Shown piece after piece: positions 1 through 15,579 of a DNA stretch of 64,000 bases. The position numbers and the translations under genes were made by a program. Origin of the DNA: Bolinopsis microptera (taxonomy: Eukaryota > Ctenophora > Tentaculata > Lobata > Bolinopsidae); contig NC_087072.1 in the NCBI RefSeq assembly GCF_026151205.1, forward strand, positions 1,881,375-1,945,374. The letters are read 5' to 3'. Within the stretch, counting starts at the first letter, position 1, and each line of letters begins with the position of its first letter. The notes under the pieces were generated by a model. It was not told where the DNA came from, made no database searches, and saw nothing but the letters and a program-made list of their open reading frames with translations.

Positions 1-1646
<1,646 letters not shown>

Positions 1647-3230
1647 ACAATGTCACATAATACTTTGAGGGAAAGAGAGAGAGAGGTGGGAGAAATGTTG
1701 ACAATATATTGAAATTAGAGGATCTAGGAGTTACTGAGATTGAGACTGCTAGTGATTGAAGTGTATAGTAGTCCAGATTTAGTAGAGAGGTTTCAATTAA
1801 GAGATGTTTTTTTCCCAGATTATAGAACATTTGCGAAGTGCTTGAATAGAAAGACGGACGGCTAGGTAATACCAGGCTTCGTGATTCGTTAACCTCAGCT
1901 GTGTATGTGACATGCTTTAAACCAAGATCAGGGCTCTGGTCCAGACCCAACGGAGAGGATATGGCTTCTCAGCTGGCTCAACCCCCACTAGGTAACACGT
2001 GGTCACACGTGGGTTACCCTGGTAACACGTCTAGAATAGTATTAAATTAGACAAAATCACAACAAAACTGTAGGCTTTAGAAAGTAGTAGTCCTGATGAA
2101 AAGCCATATTCCTCTAACTTTTGACAAGTAGTGCACGATTTATTACCTGCAATATAACAAGTCCCTATCTGGCCAGGCAGTGCATTACACAGATATCATG
2201 ACGAGCGTGCCTTAACAAAGCCAATCAGGCTGAGAAAGGCCACAATGACTACTCCACGACTATCCTACATCTTTCATTTCCACATTTTGGGGAGACAACT
2301 TTCGTCCCTCTATCATCATATGATTCTACTGAAAATTTCTGATTATTTATCAAGAATCTAGCATATACGATCAATATAACATGATATCATATTGGCAGAT
2401 GAGTGACTATGTTTGTAGTGACTAGTGAGTGAGGTATAGCAGTACTGATGAACTCTGTTAAACGACAGTAAGCAAATCATCAGAGTCTGAAGCATTTCAG
2501 AATAAAGGCACACCCTTATATTTCATGACAGATTTCCAGTACACACTAAGGGAGAAAACAAACCAATACTATCAAGGGACAAGGAGCGGCCCCAAAGGCG
2601 CCATCTTAACAAGGTACCACAATAAGCAAGTATATATAAATATAAAAAGTATCTGGTCTACAATGGAAAAAAGGTCAAATAGCTGAGCAGCTGACACAAT
2701 ACTTACACAGCAATACTCCCACTACACCCACAAAAAGAGTGGGAGTAGTGGGAGGAGTGTGTAGGTTGTCACTCTGATGAGTGTTGAGGTGCGGAAAACA
2801 CTACACTGTAAACCAGCAACATTTGGAGACATGACTCAGGGAGGAAAGTTGAGGGGGGAGGAAGAGATGAGACGTTATACTGATGAAAATGTAACAGCAT
2901 AATGACGCTTCTCGAATACAAGCAAAACAACAGTCAAGTATAGGTCAAATATCGCACTGCAGCGCAAGCTAGCTCGACTACAGAGAGATGTAGATTGTAT
3001 ACTATATGACGGAGTAAAGCTGTTTGAGCTGAGAGTAATCGTCGGAAATTGTGAGAAATTGGGATATAGATTGTGTAGTAAGTGGGGTAATGAACTGCAC
3101 ATTTTTTTTATCTCAATTCTTATTTTACTTCGGACATTCCAACAGCCACATTGTTACACAAGTGTGTAACCAGCCAATTACAGGAAGCCGAAGGATTCAA
3201 TTATACATTAGGCCAGTGACGGTTAAGGTA
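1647..3230. other. gene-free stretch
   Basis: No recognisable gene. It contains a short GTTACC/CACGTG-rich imperfect palindrome at about 1990-2030 and an imperfect inverted repeat of CTACTCCCAC type at about 2715-2765. Otherwise I see nothing. Confidence 0.55.
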
Positions 3231-3239
3231 GTGTGTACC

Positions 3240-3468
3240 ATACTTTCTTCGCCCGAGACTTTGCTGCAATGGGCAGCTCCTCATTTAACCCTCACACCCG
3301 ATTTCTCGAGTATTTGGCTGAGTGGACCGGGGGGCTGCATAGACCACTCAGGATCCTTAGCTGAGCGTCGACGACGCTCACCCCACGGCTAGTGGCAGAG
3401 TCGGGAATCGAACCTGGTACCTCAAGCAATACCAGGCCTGGATTAACCAACTGAGCCACTAAGCCGTG
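3240..3468 (-). mobile_element. tRNA-derived SINE
   Basis: On the minus strand the 5' end (3468 downward) reads like a tRNA head. It has an A-box-like TGGCTCAGTTGG (3458-3447) and a B-box GGTTCGATTCC (3414-3404) at normal pol III spacing. The expected acceptor stem does not pair, so it is not a functional tRNA. The body continues to about 3240 with a perfect 9-bp hairpin (TGAGCGTCG / CGACGCTCA, 3362-3380) and a moderately GC-rich segment unlike its surroundings. A decayed tRNA gene is the alternative. The 3' boundary is approximate and I found no target duplication. Confidence 0.6.
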
Positions 3469-3479
3469 ATTAAAGATTA

Positions 3480-5047
3480 AGTGTGATTAAATTATCACAC
3501 TTATATCCAAGTAAAATAGAACAGGTTGTGTATACTATTTACATTTCATGTTTATGCATGTACCGTCAATATCACCGACTATCGCATGTCATAAGTACAT
3601 CGTATATGAGAAGAGAAAAAGGGGAGAATTAGATTAAAAAAGGGGGTCATTAGATAGAATGTATATTGAGGCTAACGACCGTGTGATGTTTTAGCTGCAG
3701 TGCCACTCGATTATTCAATTATCATCAAGATCACGCTAAACCATCCACAATTACAGTGGTTATACTCGAGTAACCACGGCCACTTTTTGATACGAAACAC
3801 GCGCTAATAAAGAATCCATCCGTCACGGGGTATTCCAACTATATATATATATATACTAACTCTATTAATAACCACTGACCGGATTTCTTAAAGAATCATC
3901 TCGGAAGCTCAAACAATCACAATCAATGAGCAGGTGCAATGGAAAGAAATAGACAACGGAGAACAGATATGACAGAAAAAGATCTTTTGATTTCGAAGAC
4001 GGCAGTCTGAAAAACCACTTAGTAAAACAATGACAAATTATTAAATTGTTACATTTGATAGTTTGATCTGACCTAGGTTTATTAGTGCACAGAGCGGTAA
4101 GTTAGCCGTGACAATGGTAGGCTATCTCGGGAAGAAGATACAACAATATGGTTTCCTCAATAAACCCAGGGTGATATATGTACTGATTGTCATTATACAG
4201 GCTAGTAAATCTTACCAAGAGTAGCACAATACTTGTTCACGTAAATATGGGACGCCACCTAATTAAAAATGTCTCCACAAAGACTGAAAATAAATTGCCA
4301 CTATGATCGCCAATTAAGAGAGAAAGGTAGCAAGTATCGGCAGCTAGTACAGTTTGTAATAACTCCAGCAAAAGCGGGTGTCCAAGAAAGGCAAAACATA
4401 TGTAGTAAAAGTGGAATACATTACATTTTGAGTAATTGAGTGTGGTCATTACACTGCATATAAAGTGTCGTGTTCACACCTCAGGGGAGTGGGAGCTGCA
4501 CGTATCCTACTGCTAAACCAGGCAGAGTGTAGCTCCCAACAGTGAGGGACACTACTGCTAAAGGTTCCTTATAACCCCTCAGGAGGGACGAATTATCCGG
4601 TCCCCAAACACTACAGTCTAAAGAAAATTAGAGCAACCCTACAACGAGAAGTAGATGTAAATATGTAAGGCACTGTAGCTAGGCTGGTTAAGCCGGATGT
4701 ACCCTATTGTGTTGACGATGAAAAGAGAGCTCGCTCGCTGCAACCCACTCCCCTTCCCAACTGCAGGATCCTTTGTTAATTCTAATCGTGGTATCCAATT
4801 AAAACGAGAGTACGGTGCTCCTGAGGTTGAGAAGCTGGTCACGTGACAGGCAAACAAAGGAGAGAGGACTATTGTCCCGTGTCAGGATATAATAAGGTAT
4901 AAGGCACATGAAGATAGTGTGAGAATATTATATATATTCTGTCATATCACATATATAGCACGCGCACACTTTTTGTAGCCGAACACAGGGTTAAAAAGTT
5001 AAAAACAAGCTCAAACAAACTGGACCTACATATTATTACAATGAAAC
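3480..5047. other. gene-free stretch
   Basis: No gene recognised. There is a short (TA)n run at about 3840-3855 and a weak internal duplication (GGAG..CTCC type motifs, CACTACTGCTAAA) at about 4480-4620. Confidence 0.5.
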
Positions 5048-5284
5048 TTGAAGGACTTAGGGCGTGCAGACTATATGTTTAGTGTTTACTACACGGGGCT
5101 CCAGATATATTGGCAACAACTGGCTATACTCTTCTATGTAAACAAGATGTTACATCGGTGTCAGATTACCCCTTCTCGCTCGTTCACCCAGAATACTGAC
5201 ACATTCCCCGCCAATAACTCGACTCAGACGGAGGATTATAATAGTAATACAGCTGGCCTGACGATACCGGGGAGAATATCAAAA
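5048..5284 (+). pseudogene. possible decayed Ty1/copia RT fragment
   Basis: The 79-codon open stretch begins KDLGRADYMF, close to the KDLG-x-A-x-Y-x-LG segment at the end of the copia-type reverse transcriptase palm. It is followed by an I-x-x-x-Q-x..Y-V-x-K-M-L-x-R-C-like stretch where copia proteins have I-x-L-S-Q-x-x-Y-I-x-x-I-L-x-R-F. There is no start codon in context, no integrase or YVDD motif nearby and no LTRs, so at most this is a relic. A chance match is possible. Confidence 0.3.
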
Positions 5285-8200
5285 TGAATGAACTACTTGA
5301 AGTGAACATGGTTGTTGAAACATGAGGGGCCGAGGGAAAAGTCCTTGTTGTACGAACATTCAATTGGATAAATGAGTTCGCCGTTTACCGGGGATGATCA
5401 GGTAAACTGATATCAATATCATAACAGATATGATTTTTAATCTGTCAGTCCTATACCATCTGCTAATGACTCTTGAAGAGATTCGACAGGTAGAAGAAAA
5501 TGTGAGTGTAAAAGTGTCGAAGACTGGGTATATTCTACATAATAAAGTAGCAAGAGAGAAAGGGAAGGACACAACGCCGGTACCACTTACAGGCAGCTGT
5601 AGAGCAACTTTTAAAGGAGCTCGTTAAAAAAGTGGAAAATGCGAACCGTGTTAGCTGTAATTACTAAAATTATAAGCTGTAAATATGCACCAGAACAAAC
5701 GCGCGAGCTATTGGTTTAACACTGTTGCCCTGCGGTCAGTGAGCCAATGGTGACCGGCTTGGACTGCTGGACATACTGGACTAGGTTTTGTGCTACCAAG
5801 GTAAATTATCTTGGGTTAAGCGCTGTAAATATATTGACAGGCCTGGCGACTACTGTGGCTCAAGCTAATCAAAGAATTAAAAAAAGGTTAGATTTGTCAA
5901 AGTGAACTCATAGTTGGAGAGCTCCGATAGTAACGAACAATTAACAGGAGTCAACCGAAATGGTTTGGATGGGATTGTGTGATTTGTTGCAACTCAAGGA
6001 AGCCCGACCAAGTTAATAACGTCCTGTCTTCCCCGTGGTAACTATTAGCTCACGTCGTTAAGAGTTTATACCTCAACCAACAATTGAAACAATGAACGCG
6101 GGTCTGAAGTTAGACTCAACAAACATTAGTCACCTCTGGAGACTGAAACAATAATTAGAGTGGATAAAGCCGCACAAATAACGATCCTACAGGATAAATA
6201 ACGTGTCAAACTGGCAGCGCTCATAGCTGCTCAGCGACCAAGTGTTGAGGTGAGAGTGAGTCAAGAAGACCTGTAAAAGATCGGCTCGATGAGCAACACT
6301 AAAAGATCTCCAGGACCCGCGGAAGAGAAAGAAACCCGAGGCAGGTCTAATTTAGCGTATCACGTGGGGAGTGGCTGTCAGCCAGGGCCCAATCAGCCGG
6401 ACTGGTAGTAGCACGTGATCAGTAGGAGTGTACAGAACAGCAAGTGTTGAAGGGTCCGCTGATAAGGGAGTTGACGTTGTTCCCCCGGCCGGCTCTCATG
6501 TCGTAAAGTGCACTGCAGCACCTGACAGCGTGAGCCTCCTGCCATAGGTCCTCTATCTAACCTATCAGCCTGACGAGAAGAGACCAAACCTGCTGTCTCG
6601 ACCTCTTTTGACACTGTAGTCAGAAGCTGGCAGGATATCTCTACCCAGTTAGAGAGCAGGTAACCCTGGTAACGACATCATGCTCTCTTGATGACAGTAC
6701 GGCCATTAAATAGGAGTTTGTGGGCTGTGAGCGGATATTGCCAGTGCCAAAACTAAGCCAACCCAAAACTACCCAAACCAGGCTTCACCGCGTACGGAAC
6801 GGGCGTATCCAGTATTAACTTAACGATATACTCCGCAAATAAGACGATAAATAGCTGATCAAATCTGAGAAATATAAGAGCCGGATAGAAGACCTTCGAA
6901 AACAGCGAGATTTACGTTTAGCAGGTACGTGGGAACCTAACTTAGCAAGTTTTGAGCCTTCTTGATGAGTGATATACGAACATAATGTTGGCTACAGGAA
7001 TGCTGCGCTAAAAAGTAAAATAGATATATATCTATAAATGAAGTTCTTGAATGGTTAGACGTTAACATTAAAGCGGCAAACCTCAGTGGGGGTAGCAGAA
7101 CATGAACCATGCTAATTTAATCGATGTGACTTCAGACCAAACACCAATAGAAAGTAGTTTAAAAGTAATTTTAGCTGTGGGACTGAGTAGTAGTATCCTA
7201 TGACAGAGCTAACGAATACACTGATATGGCGGGAGGGACTGACTACTGTCATGCTGTATAACACACAGTACCTCCCGGAATGATTGATTAATACAAATAC
7301 CACCACCACCATGCTGCAAGCAGCCATATAGTCATGTTGTATAACACCACCGCCTCATCCTTCACAGCCGGTATTATCGGTGACAAAGTGGACACCATGC
7401 TGCCAGCCATCGTAATCGACAATCATCTTCATCATCATCATACTTCTTAAGAACTTCAGTTGTATGCTTATTGGTAGTTTGACGTCTTAGTCCTGGTGCT
7501 GTGAGTGTTGTTGAAGAAATGAGAATGTAGACTGTGAAAGGTTGGGTAGAGTTCTAGTTCTACCCTCTACAGTAGACAGTACCGTCAACACTACCGCGGA
7601 AATCTGATACAGAATCACTAATCAGGATTCTGAATGATTTACAAGGTTTGACTACAGAGATCATTTCAAAGGTTGTAAGAGAAGCCTGGCAGTGCACGCT
7701 CAGAGAAAACTTGACAGAGGAGGGCGTGATAGGAAACCAACTGAAGGTGGAAAGAATGAAACAGATACATTGTACATTGTAGTCGTGCTTGACATATTAC
7801 CTAATTAATGCAATTATCAGGTTGTGTTGATTAGATGATTTCTATTCTTGTCCTAATTAAGGCCATGTTGTTGCAGTAGTGAGAAGTCAGATGCAGTATC
7901 TTGAGATTGAACTATGCACTCATTTATCGTACGTTCAAAAGGTTTTATTCGCGTAAGTGGGCTTCATTTCAGAGCTATTTATAAACAAAATTCCACGTTC
8001 TGGCTGAATGCACACCATCTATCATTATAAATGCCAAGTGAGATCACCCATAAATACATAAGTATAAGGATTTAGTAATTTTGAATGATTCTAAAAATGT
8101 TGTTTATTAGCTTTATGACTTTATAAGACGGACATTTTTATGAGGTAGAAACATGAAAAACTTCGAATTCTTTAAAATTCATGCCATCAATTGTATGTGC

Positions 8201-10021
8201 TCCAAGAAAGGGCTTTCAGGGTGCTTAAATATCTACAAAATATGTCAATTTGTGAGGGATCAGGAGAGGAGTGAGCACCCGACAGCGTTAATGTAATGGG
8301 AATCAAGGGGCTACACTGCTGGTTTTAAATCCTTTTAATCTATGTGATAATTATCAGAAGGCACGAATGTTGCTAATGAATCCTCGTATAGTATGGATGA
8401 TATGCTCAGCTTACAATTTATACTTACAAAAAAGAGACTGCCAAGACTGACAGGACTGACGGGATGATCATATCGTGAGATAAGAGAGTGAACTTCCTGA
8501 ATTGGGATCAGATTAAATCTCAACTCTTTGATAAACCCGCCGTGCAGGGCAAATACCTCCGGGTAATACCGGGTAACACTATTATAACTTGCTGATATCA
8601 ATAAACTGCAATATGCAATAGTGTGATATCATGCCGAATAATCATTATCATAGATGCAAGCGGTATGATAATAACTGTAATATTCCTGGCCACAGATTAT
8701 CAGATTATGTTAAAGGGTTTCCTCGGCTAATGGCACTTCACAGTTCGCTATTTTTATCGACAAGTGGGAGGAACTATCATCATGCCCTGGAGATTATGTC
8801 GTCGCATTTTATTTTCCCGAGAAACAACACCATACTTAAAGTTATAGTATTAATCCGTCCAAAAATTTACAGAAGAGAATAGAAAGTCTACGTTCCTCGA
8901 AAAACTTAGTGTGGAAAGGACTCCAGCGGTATGAAAAACAAATAATCATACAAATGCTATTCTGCGAAACCATCCGCACTCGCATATCTAATATGTTTAT
9001 AATAATAATACCGCAATGTCAAATCTCACAGCAAATAAATTGAACGTTACTCAAGTTTCATTCAGCTATTCAAATCTTAAGGAGTAAAATCTAAGACAAA
9101 AACTTCTCTAAAAGTATAGAGTATTGATCACATATGAGGTGTTTGTTACACCGTTACACATTTACAAAGTTTTGTTACTTTAAGATAGAATTATCCGCAG
9201 ATTTGTCACGCTGGGTACACAACTGTTACTAATAATCTAATAATCGGACGTGAGAGGACACTTTCACAAGTAGCAAAATGATAAGAGAAAAAACAAATGT
9301 GAGCCGCAAATAAAGCAGATTATGAGAAGCGACGCATTATTTTATGCATGATAAATTGTATGAAAACACAAGTGTCGCTCAACAAGCTTAAAATTAGAAA
9401 TTGTTAACGCCTCACATGCTACTACAAGAAAAAAAGCGAATCGGCAAAAGAGCTGAGCTTGAAAATGACGATTATAGAGCAGGCCTTAAAAAGAGACGGA
9501 GAGAGAGAAAACACAGCACAGTGGTTAAACCTAATATTTTGCATAAATAGATGCCAGGGAATAATATACATCATCAGTCATCACCTCTGAAAACGTTATA
9601 TGCCGAAATTAGGAGTTTTGTGTGAAAAGCTGTCCTTGCCCAGCAAAGAGCACTCAGTTATCCAGCCTTCTAGAATATGTATTCTGTGTAAAATTATCTT
9701 TATCCCGGTTACTGCGACAAGTAAAAAATCTAGAATATGATAGCCTAGTGGCAGTGCCTGAGTGTGGATTAGGAATAATTCGTGAGTTTACAAAATTCGA
9801 CTGCCACGTGTCACTGGTTACAATAGATATCGGAACATGTGAGGTACCTACTACATCATGGTCAAGCCAAGAAAATCGGAACAAACTCAGATTTAGCTGA
9901 ACAACTAAAGGTAGACAAATGAGGTGTACAAATGTTTTCTTACGAACAGTTGAATATAGTCTAGCAACTGCAGCACATCCGTCAACAAACTGTACTGAGT
10001 GTCCTGGATAAACAAACAAAG
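5285..10021. other. gene-free stretch
   Basis: No gene, RNA or transposon end recognised over 4.7 kb. The open frames at 8335-8601 (-), 8631-8882 (+) and 9654-10019 (-) overlap each other or show no domain, splice support or codon periodicity that I can judge. Short ATCATC and CACCAC runs occur at about 7295-7445. Confidence 0.5.
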
Positions 10022-10149
10022 CAATGAGGTGCTGTTCTGGGGAGGATACAATTTAGGAGGACTGAAGTGAGTACTAGCTGGACTTACAATGAGGTGGTGC
10101 TCTGGGGAGGATACAATTTAGGAGGACTGAAGTGATTACTAGCTGGACT
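10022..10149. repeat. tandem duplication, 65-bp unit, 2 copies
   Basis: The segment beginning CAATGAGGTG and containing GAGGATACAATTTAGGAGG occurs twice in tandem (starts at 10022 and 10087) with a few substitutions. No coding potential. Confidence 0.9.
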
Positions 10150-10690
10150 CAGCAGGGGGCCTATCAGATCAACCGAGGAGGTCCGCAAGATATCCCTCAT
10201 GTACAGATAAAAGTTAATCTGGAACTATCGATTGCACATCTTGAGCGGGCAGTGTACTTATAGCTTTATAGGTGGAGATCACGCAGAAGACGTGTCTTAG
10301 TTGTGATAATATCTGGTTGATATCTAGTTATACAGTTAGCAGCAACCCCTCTGCAATTTAACGGTCCAAAAACTGAAGTTGGCAAACATTTGTAGCACGA
10401 TCGAAAACCAGGCCTACAACAAAACAGCAGCTAAAACAGTTCAATCACCCCTACAAAGGACGCAATGACGGTGCATATCTCGGAAAGAAATTACCTGAAG
10501 CAACATAAGCTGCGTGAGCTTATAACTCCGCGGAGTTACTCTGAGCAAGCTGGAGGCAAACCGTTCATTCATTAGTTCGCTAAGCTGCTTACCAAATATT
10601 AAATTAAACCCCCGCTACATTATTTCACTGGGAACTAGTGGCGCGACCTGGGCCACTGTTACCTAGAGATCTGGGCCACTGTTACTAGGC

Positions 10691-10774
10691 AACTACTACC
10701 TAGCAACTACTACCTAGCAACTACTACCTAGCAACTACTACCTAGCAACTACTACCTAGCAACTACTACCTAGC
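10691..10774. repeat. 14-bp minisatellite, 6 copies
   Basis: Six perfect head-to-tail copies of AACTACTACCTAGC, flanked by degenerate relatives (TGTTACTAGGC, CTGGTTACCTAGC). The related GGTTACTAGGTTACTGG motif recurs at 13470-13540. Confidence 0.95.
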
Positions 10775-11327
10775 CACTGGTTACCTAGCATAAGCGCTCC
10801 ATTCTGTTACGAACGAGTGAACATCGGCAAAATCGAGACTATCAGTAAAATACTCTTAGTTAAAAGCGTATCATCGCAAGTTATGATCATAAAACCAACT
10901 GCATCACACGAAGAGAAATTTAAAACCAGACTCATTATGATAAAACTACCAGCTGAATGATTTGCATGCTAACGGTAATCATTGCACCGTCGGGACCAGT
11001 TTAAAGTTTCGATTGGTTGACCAGCCCTCCGTCAAGCACGGAGCGTCGTAAAACTTAGCAAATGTCTGAAAATCCTGCCCTTCGAACAAGCACGTTTGAT
11101 TGTAACGCACTGCTCCGGTTTAAGAACACGCATAACATATATCCCAGCTTGCTAATATAGCTGCTCGCGAATATTTCATAAAGTTGAAGATTATCCCGAG
11201 GAAGGATCGGTCACGTGGCCTCTGGACCCAGTAAATTGTAAAACTACGATCAGCAGCAGGCAAAACTTGCATGTCAGGTAACTTATCAGCTGCTTGGCTG
11301 ATGTGATAATATAGATCGTATATATGT
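10775..11327. other. gene-free stretch
   Basis: Nothing recognised. Moderately AT-rich single-copy sequence. Confidence 0.5.
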
Positions 11328-11960
11328 GTTATGGTAACAATGGTAATCGTTGATAAAAGTACAAAAAGGGACTATTGCTAAACATGCTGCAGTATACATT
11401 TTAAAACTCTATTGTCTTTCCGTACTGTCATTTTACTGGCTGAAAATGACGTTTTAAATATCTTGATGAGAATAGATAAGGATCAGGTTATGTTTTTATC
11501 GGGAGCTGGGCTTGTTATGGTAACACTCATAATCGGCGATAAGAATAAAAGAGGAGATTTTAACTAAACATGTTCCTTTTATCGGTTGCGTACATTTTAA
11601 AACTCTATTGTTCTTTGTTACTTTAATGCTTTCATTCTAACGGTTGAAAGTGCAGTTTTAAATCTTTTAATGAGCAAGGTAATGGAATAGAGTCTAAAAT
11701 TAGATTTTGTTTAAACAAGGATCGATGGGTACATATTAAAATGTTATACTTATGTTATATATTTGATTCTATTCTGTTCTATTATATGTTATACTTTTGG
11801 TAACAATGGTTATCATAGATAAAAGTAAAAAGGGCTTACTTTCTAAACATGCTTCTTTTACGAGCCGGTTAAATTGTAAAACTCTATTGTCTTTTCATAC
11901 TGTCGTTCTACCGACTGAATAAGACGTTTTAAATATTTCATCGAGAAAAGATAAGATTGT
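11328..11960. repeat. diverged tandem triplication, ~150-180-bp units
   Basis: Three related blocks begin at about 11328, 11512 and 11787. Each contains in order a GGTAACA-like start, GATAAAAGTA, CTAAACATG, AAAACTCTATTGT and a TTTTAAATAT-like end. Identity between units looks like roughly 70-75% by eye, so this is an old duplication. No ORF spans it. Confidence 0.75.
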
Positions 11961-14900
11961 CTTTGATCAAGAAGTAGGTGGGTCGATATGATTATAAAAT
12001 TATATCAATGCGCTGGTGGGGAAATTGTGATAATAGTTAATACTGAATAGTAATTGAACCTGTTGCATCACAACATTTAATCTTTATAATAGAAATTTCA
12101 AACTCCGTTGTTTGGAGAGACCTCTTATTTCTATATTGGTACCAAACTACAGGTCCGACAGTAAATACCTTACTGTAAATACCTTCAAGAAAATACCCGC
12201 CAGTAACTACCATTCGCAAAGTCCGAACGCTGTCTCTGTCAAGCTTCAATACATTCACTTTCTATTGTATTGTCTATTACTTTCGAGAACAAGGTCCCAG
12301 TAATAGACAATATTCATGTAAAGTCGGACGGTAAAATAAATCATCTAATTATGTGCAATTTTGTTCAAATTAAATTGAAGTTTCTGACTTCTAACCCTCA
12401 ACAGGCAGCGCCTTCAAATGGGCTTCAACAGGTTGCCCAAATTGGTGATTTAGCAAAGCTTTCGACAGCACAAAATTATAAGGATTAACCAAAAGCCATA
12501 GAGAAGCCAGTAACTTATTCAGTAAATGAAAGGACCCATTACTCGCGGCGTGTTGAACTAAGATAGGTGTCTAGAACGGATCAAACCAGGGATAACAAGT
12601 GCAGCCTGAATATTTTACAGAAACTGAATATATTTTACAGTAAGGTTGGCAGGTCGTGTTTAACGTGTGATTTTAACTACAAAAGGGAACATCAGGAGCT
12701 GTTTGTCGGAGAGGCAGCTGTCAGAATTACTTGTATTGCAAAGATGAGCCCTAATTCTGAGGGTTAAAAAGAGAAGGGACCCAGAGCAAAAGTGAACCCT
12801 TTACCAATTACTATACCTTTAAAAAGCCGAATTATCCCAATTACTGTACCTTTAAGTCTTTAACAGTATGAACCCATCACATGACAGACGGAAGGGAGTC
12901 CAGAACTGAAAACTAGGAATCTTTTAAACTAGATACAAAGTTGCAGCAAGTCAGAACAAAGTGTACCTGATTTATACAACACGACACTACTAGTACTACT
13001 ACGAAGCAGAAGTAGTGCGTGGACAGGTAAACAGGGGTTGTTGTACACGGTTATAACCCACACCACATGTACTAGTGGGATAGGTAGTAGCTGCAGGGGG
13101 AGAGAGAGAGAGAGAGAGAGAATGATAATTAATCTGTGTCTGGTTAAACACAGCTAGCGTACAAACTCTGACATTGAGTCCTGAAGGGATGAGCTGGTAC
13201 TCTGGTACACTACAACATACCTCCTGCTCTGCTAGTAATATGTAGCACACTTGTTAATGTTTAACTCTTTAATTCTCATCTTATTTCCTTGATGTACTTT
13301 TTGTGTGAGTGCCGGAAGGGTGCAAAGGGTGCTAAGTTTTCTTAACTTAACGTAAGACTGTGTGACTGAGTTGAAGAGTAAGGTTGCCTGATTAGAGTAG
13401 GGCCCCCGCGGAGAAGGAACCCAGAAAAGTAACAAACCTTACCTCGTACTCCGTCACACTACCAGGCAGTAACTACCTAGGTTACTAGGTTACTGGTTAC
13501 TAGGTTACTGGTTACCAGGCAGTAACTACCTGTTAGTGCTGAAGGGAGCTGCTGTTTAACTAGGGGATCTTGTACACTTACTGTAGTGATCACCATGCGA
13601 GGTACGCCAGGGGTTCTGCAACTTTGTTAAACTTATAGCCTCTTTATTACGTCGATAATAATACAGTTGCTTTATCAGGAGTTTGACTGCTGGAAAATTA
13701 TCATTTCTCTCAGTTTTTTCGCAGGTAGGACCAACCAAGACACATAACTGACATAACTGACATGACAGCCAGGTAGTTGTCTAAATTCGTTTCAAATGAC
13801 GGTTGGTCTGTACGGAACCTCAATTCCATTTTAATTAATAAGTAATGTTCACCAGTACAGGTGAGATACTAAAATACCAGCTACCTGACAACAGATATTT
13901 GAAGAGTTCACTGTATGCTGCAAGTAGGGTTTTTGACGTCCATTTAAGCCTTAAGGTTATCAGGTACTATAATATATATATATATTATGTTGTATTGGTA
14001 AGTAACGAAGAAAGGATTCAAAAACTGTTTAAATATAAGGCGTTGCACTTCATTCATAGAACGGTGGATTAAACATACCGATACAATTAGGTCACATACC
14101 ACCAGTACGTGGTCAGATACCAACACAAGGTCGTGCACCCAGACCTTGTACGCCAGGTCAGGTGATAATTTATCCAACTAAGGTTGCTTGGTAGACAGAT
14201 CAAACCAGACCTACTTTCCGGCCGGGTAAAATGGAATTATAATGCATTCCAAGCAGCACTAGCTGGAATGTAGTCGACTGCTGATTAATAGTACAATTGT
14301 AGTGGAGTTGTGAAGATGTACTTCTTGTTGAGATGTACAATTTGTTACTTCTTTGTTGAACTGAAGATTCTATATCTAGAGTACTGCAAATCAGTGTTAC
14401 CAAAGTAGTTACCTATACACTATACAACTGAAGAGGAGTCCTCTATACAGATTACAGCTGTTTATGGAGAAGATCCGGCCATCTTTCGGGTAAATTTATT
14501 GGAAGGACTCCAAGAATAATGTACAGATTGCTACACAGATTACACTATACAGTCCATCATTAGACCCCGGAAACATGAACTCAGCTGACAAGTTGACATT
14601 ATAATTGAACATTTTACTCAGGTCACCAGGAAATACTAATAAAGACCTTCTACTCGCGACTCACACAGCTATAACAACCCTCCCTGATCAGACAGCTCTA
14701 GCCACGTCCGTCCTCACAGACATCAGACATGCCACACACCTCAAATAACTTGTCAAGACTCAGTTACTTTGTTACAAGAATCAGGAGACCAGTCGCCATG
14801 ACTACGAGTCTGACAGCTGACTTACAAATCTGATCCTTGTGGGGATGAAGCGGGAGCAGGGAGTTGGTTAAACGCGAATAGTGGTTAGTGAAACTTTAGT

Positions 14901-15579
14901 TAGTGTACAACTAACAACACGGTTTATACTTTAAACATTTTAAATTAAAGAGTCAAACTAAAAAATGCAGCGCGGTTCGGACAATGCAACTAAATGAGTA
15001 AATGGAATGAACTACTAAATGAAAACGGGCGATTTTAATAAATGCAGTAACTGTAAGCCCGTTATAACCCAATTCAGGGTATTTTGCTTAGGAGGGAATG
15101 ATAGATCCCTGAAGGGTAAAGCATTTGAGCGTCGGTAAAATTTATAAAGATCATAAGATGGGTTTAACAAATTTGGTTGATCTTTTCCGCAGAAGTATTT
15201 GAAGGCCTATGATCCTCAAGAGAGACAATTCTTAACCGCCGGCGGTAAAGCGAAGACTTAAATAGTTATATAGACTTAAATAGTGAACGTATATGTTTGA
15301 AAGGACCATCGTACACTACAACAATAGTGAAATTAGTTAAAATGCTGCCACTAACTTCCTCTTACGAAGCTTTACCAGGTCACAGTTGCTGAACTTGAAG
15401 TAAAATGTCCAGGGGTTCAGTTAACTCCTCACTGTGTGCCTGGATCAACCTGACGAACTTATAACATCATGCTCACTTCAAGCGATATATATCCCTCAGT
15501 CTACTATTTACCGATAATAAACCTCTACTCCTTCTATGAGCGCCCTTCTATGTGAGTGTCACATCATAACTTAAAGTAT
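11961..15579. other. gene-free stretch with simple repeats
   Basis: No gene recognised. It contains a (GA)n run (about 13099-13121), a GGTTACTAGG/GGTTACTGG mini-array (13470-13540) and a 140-bp segment (about 14730-14870) with weak similarity to 16514-16660. The open frames here have no recognisable product. Confidence 0.5.

Noticed and set aside
3391-3468. Functional tRNA gene
   Set aside because: A- and B-boxes are present, but the acceptor arms do not pair, so a SINE head is more likely.
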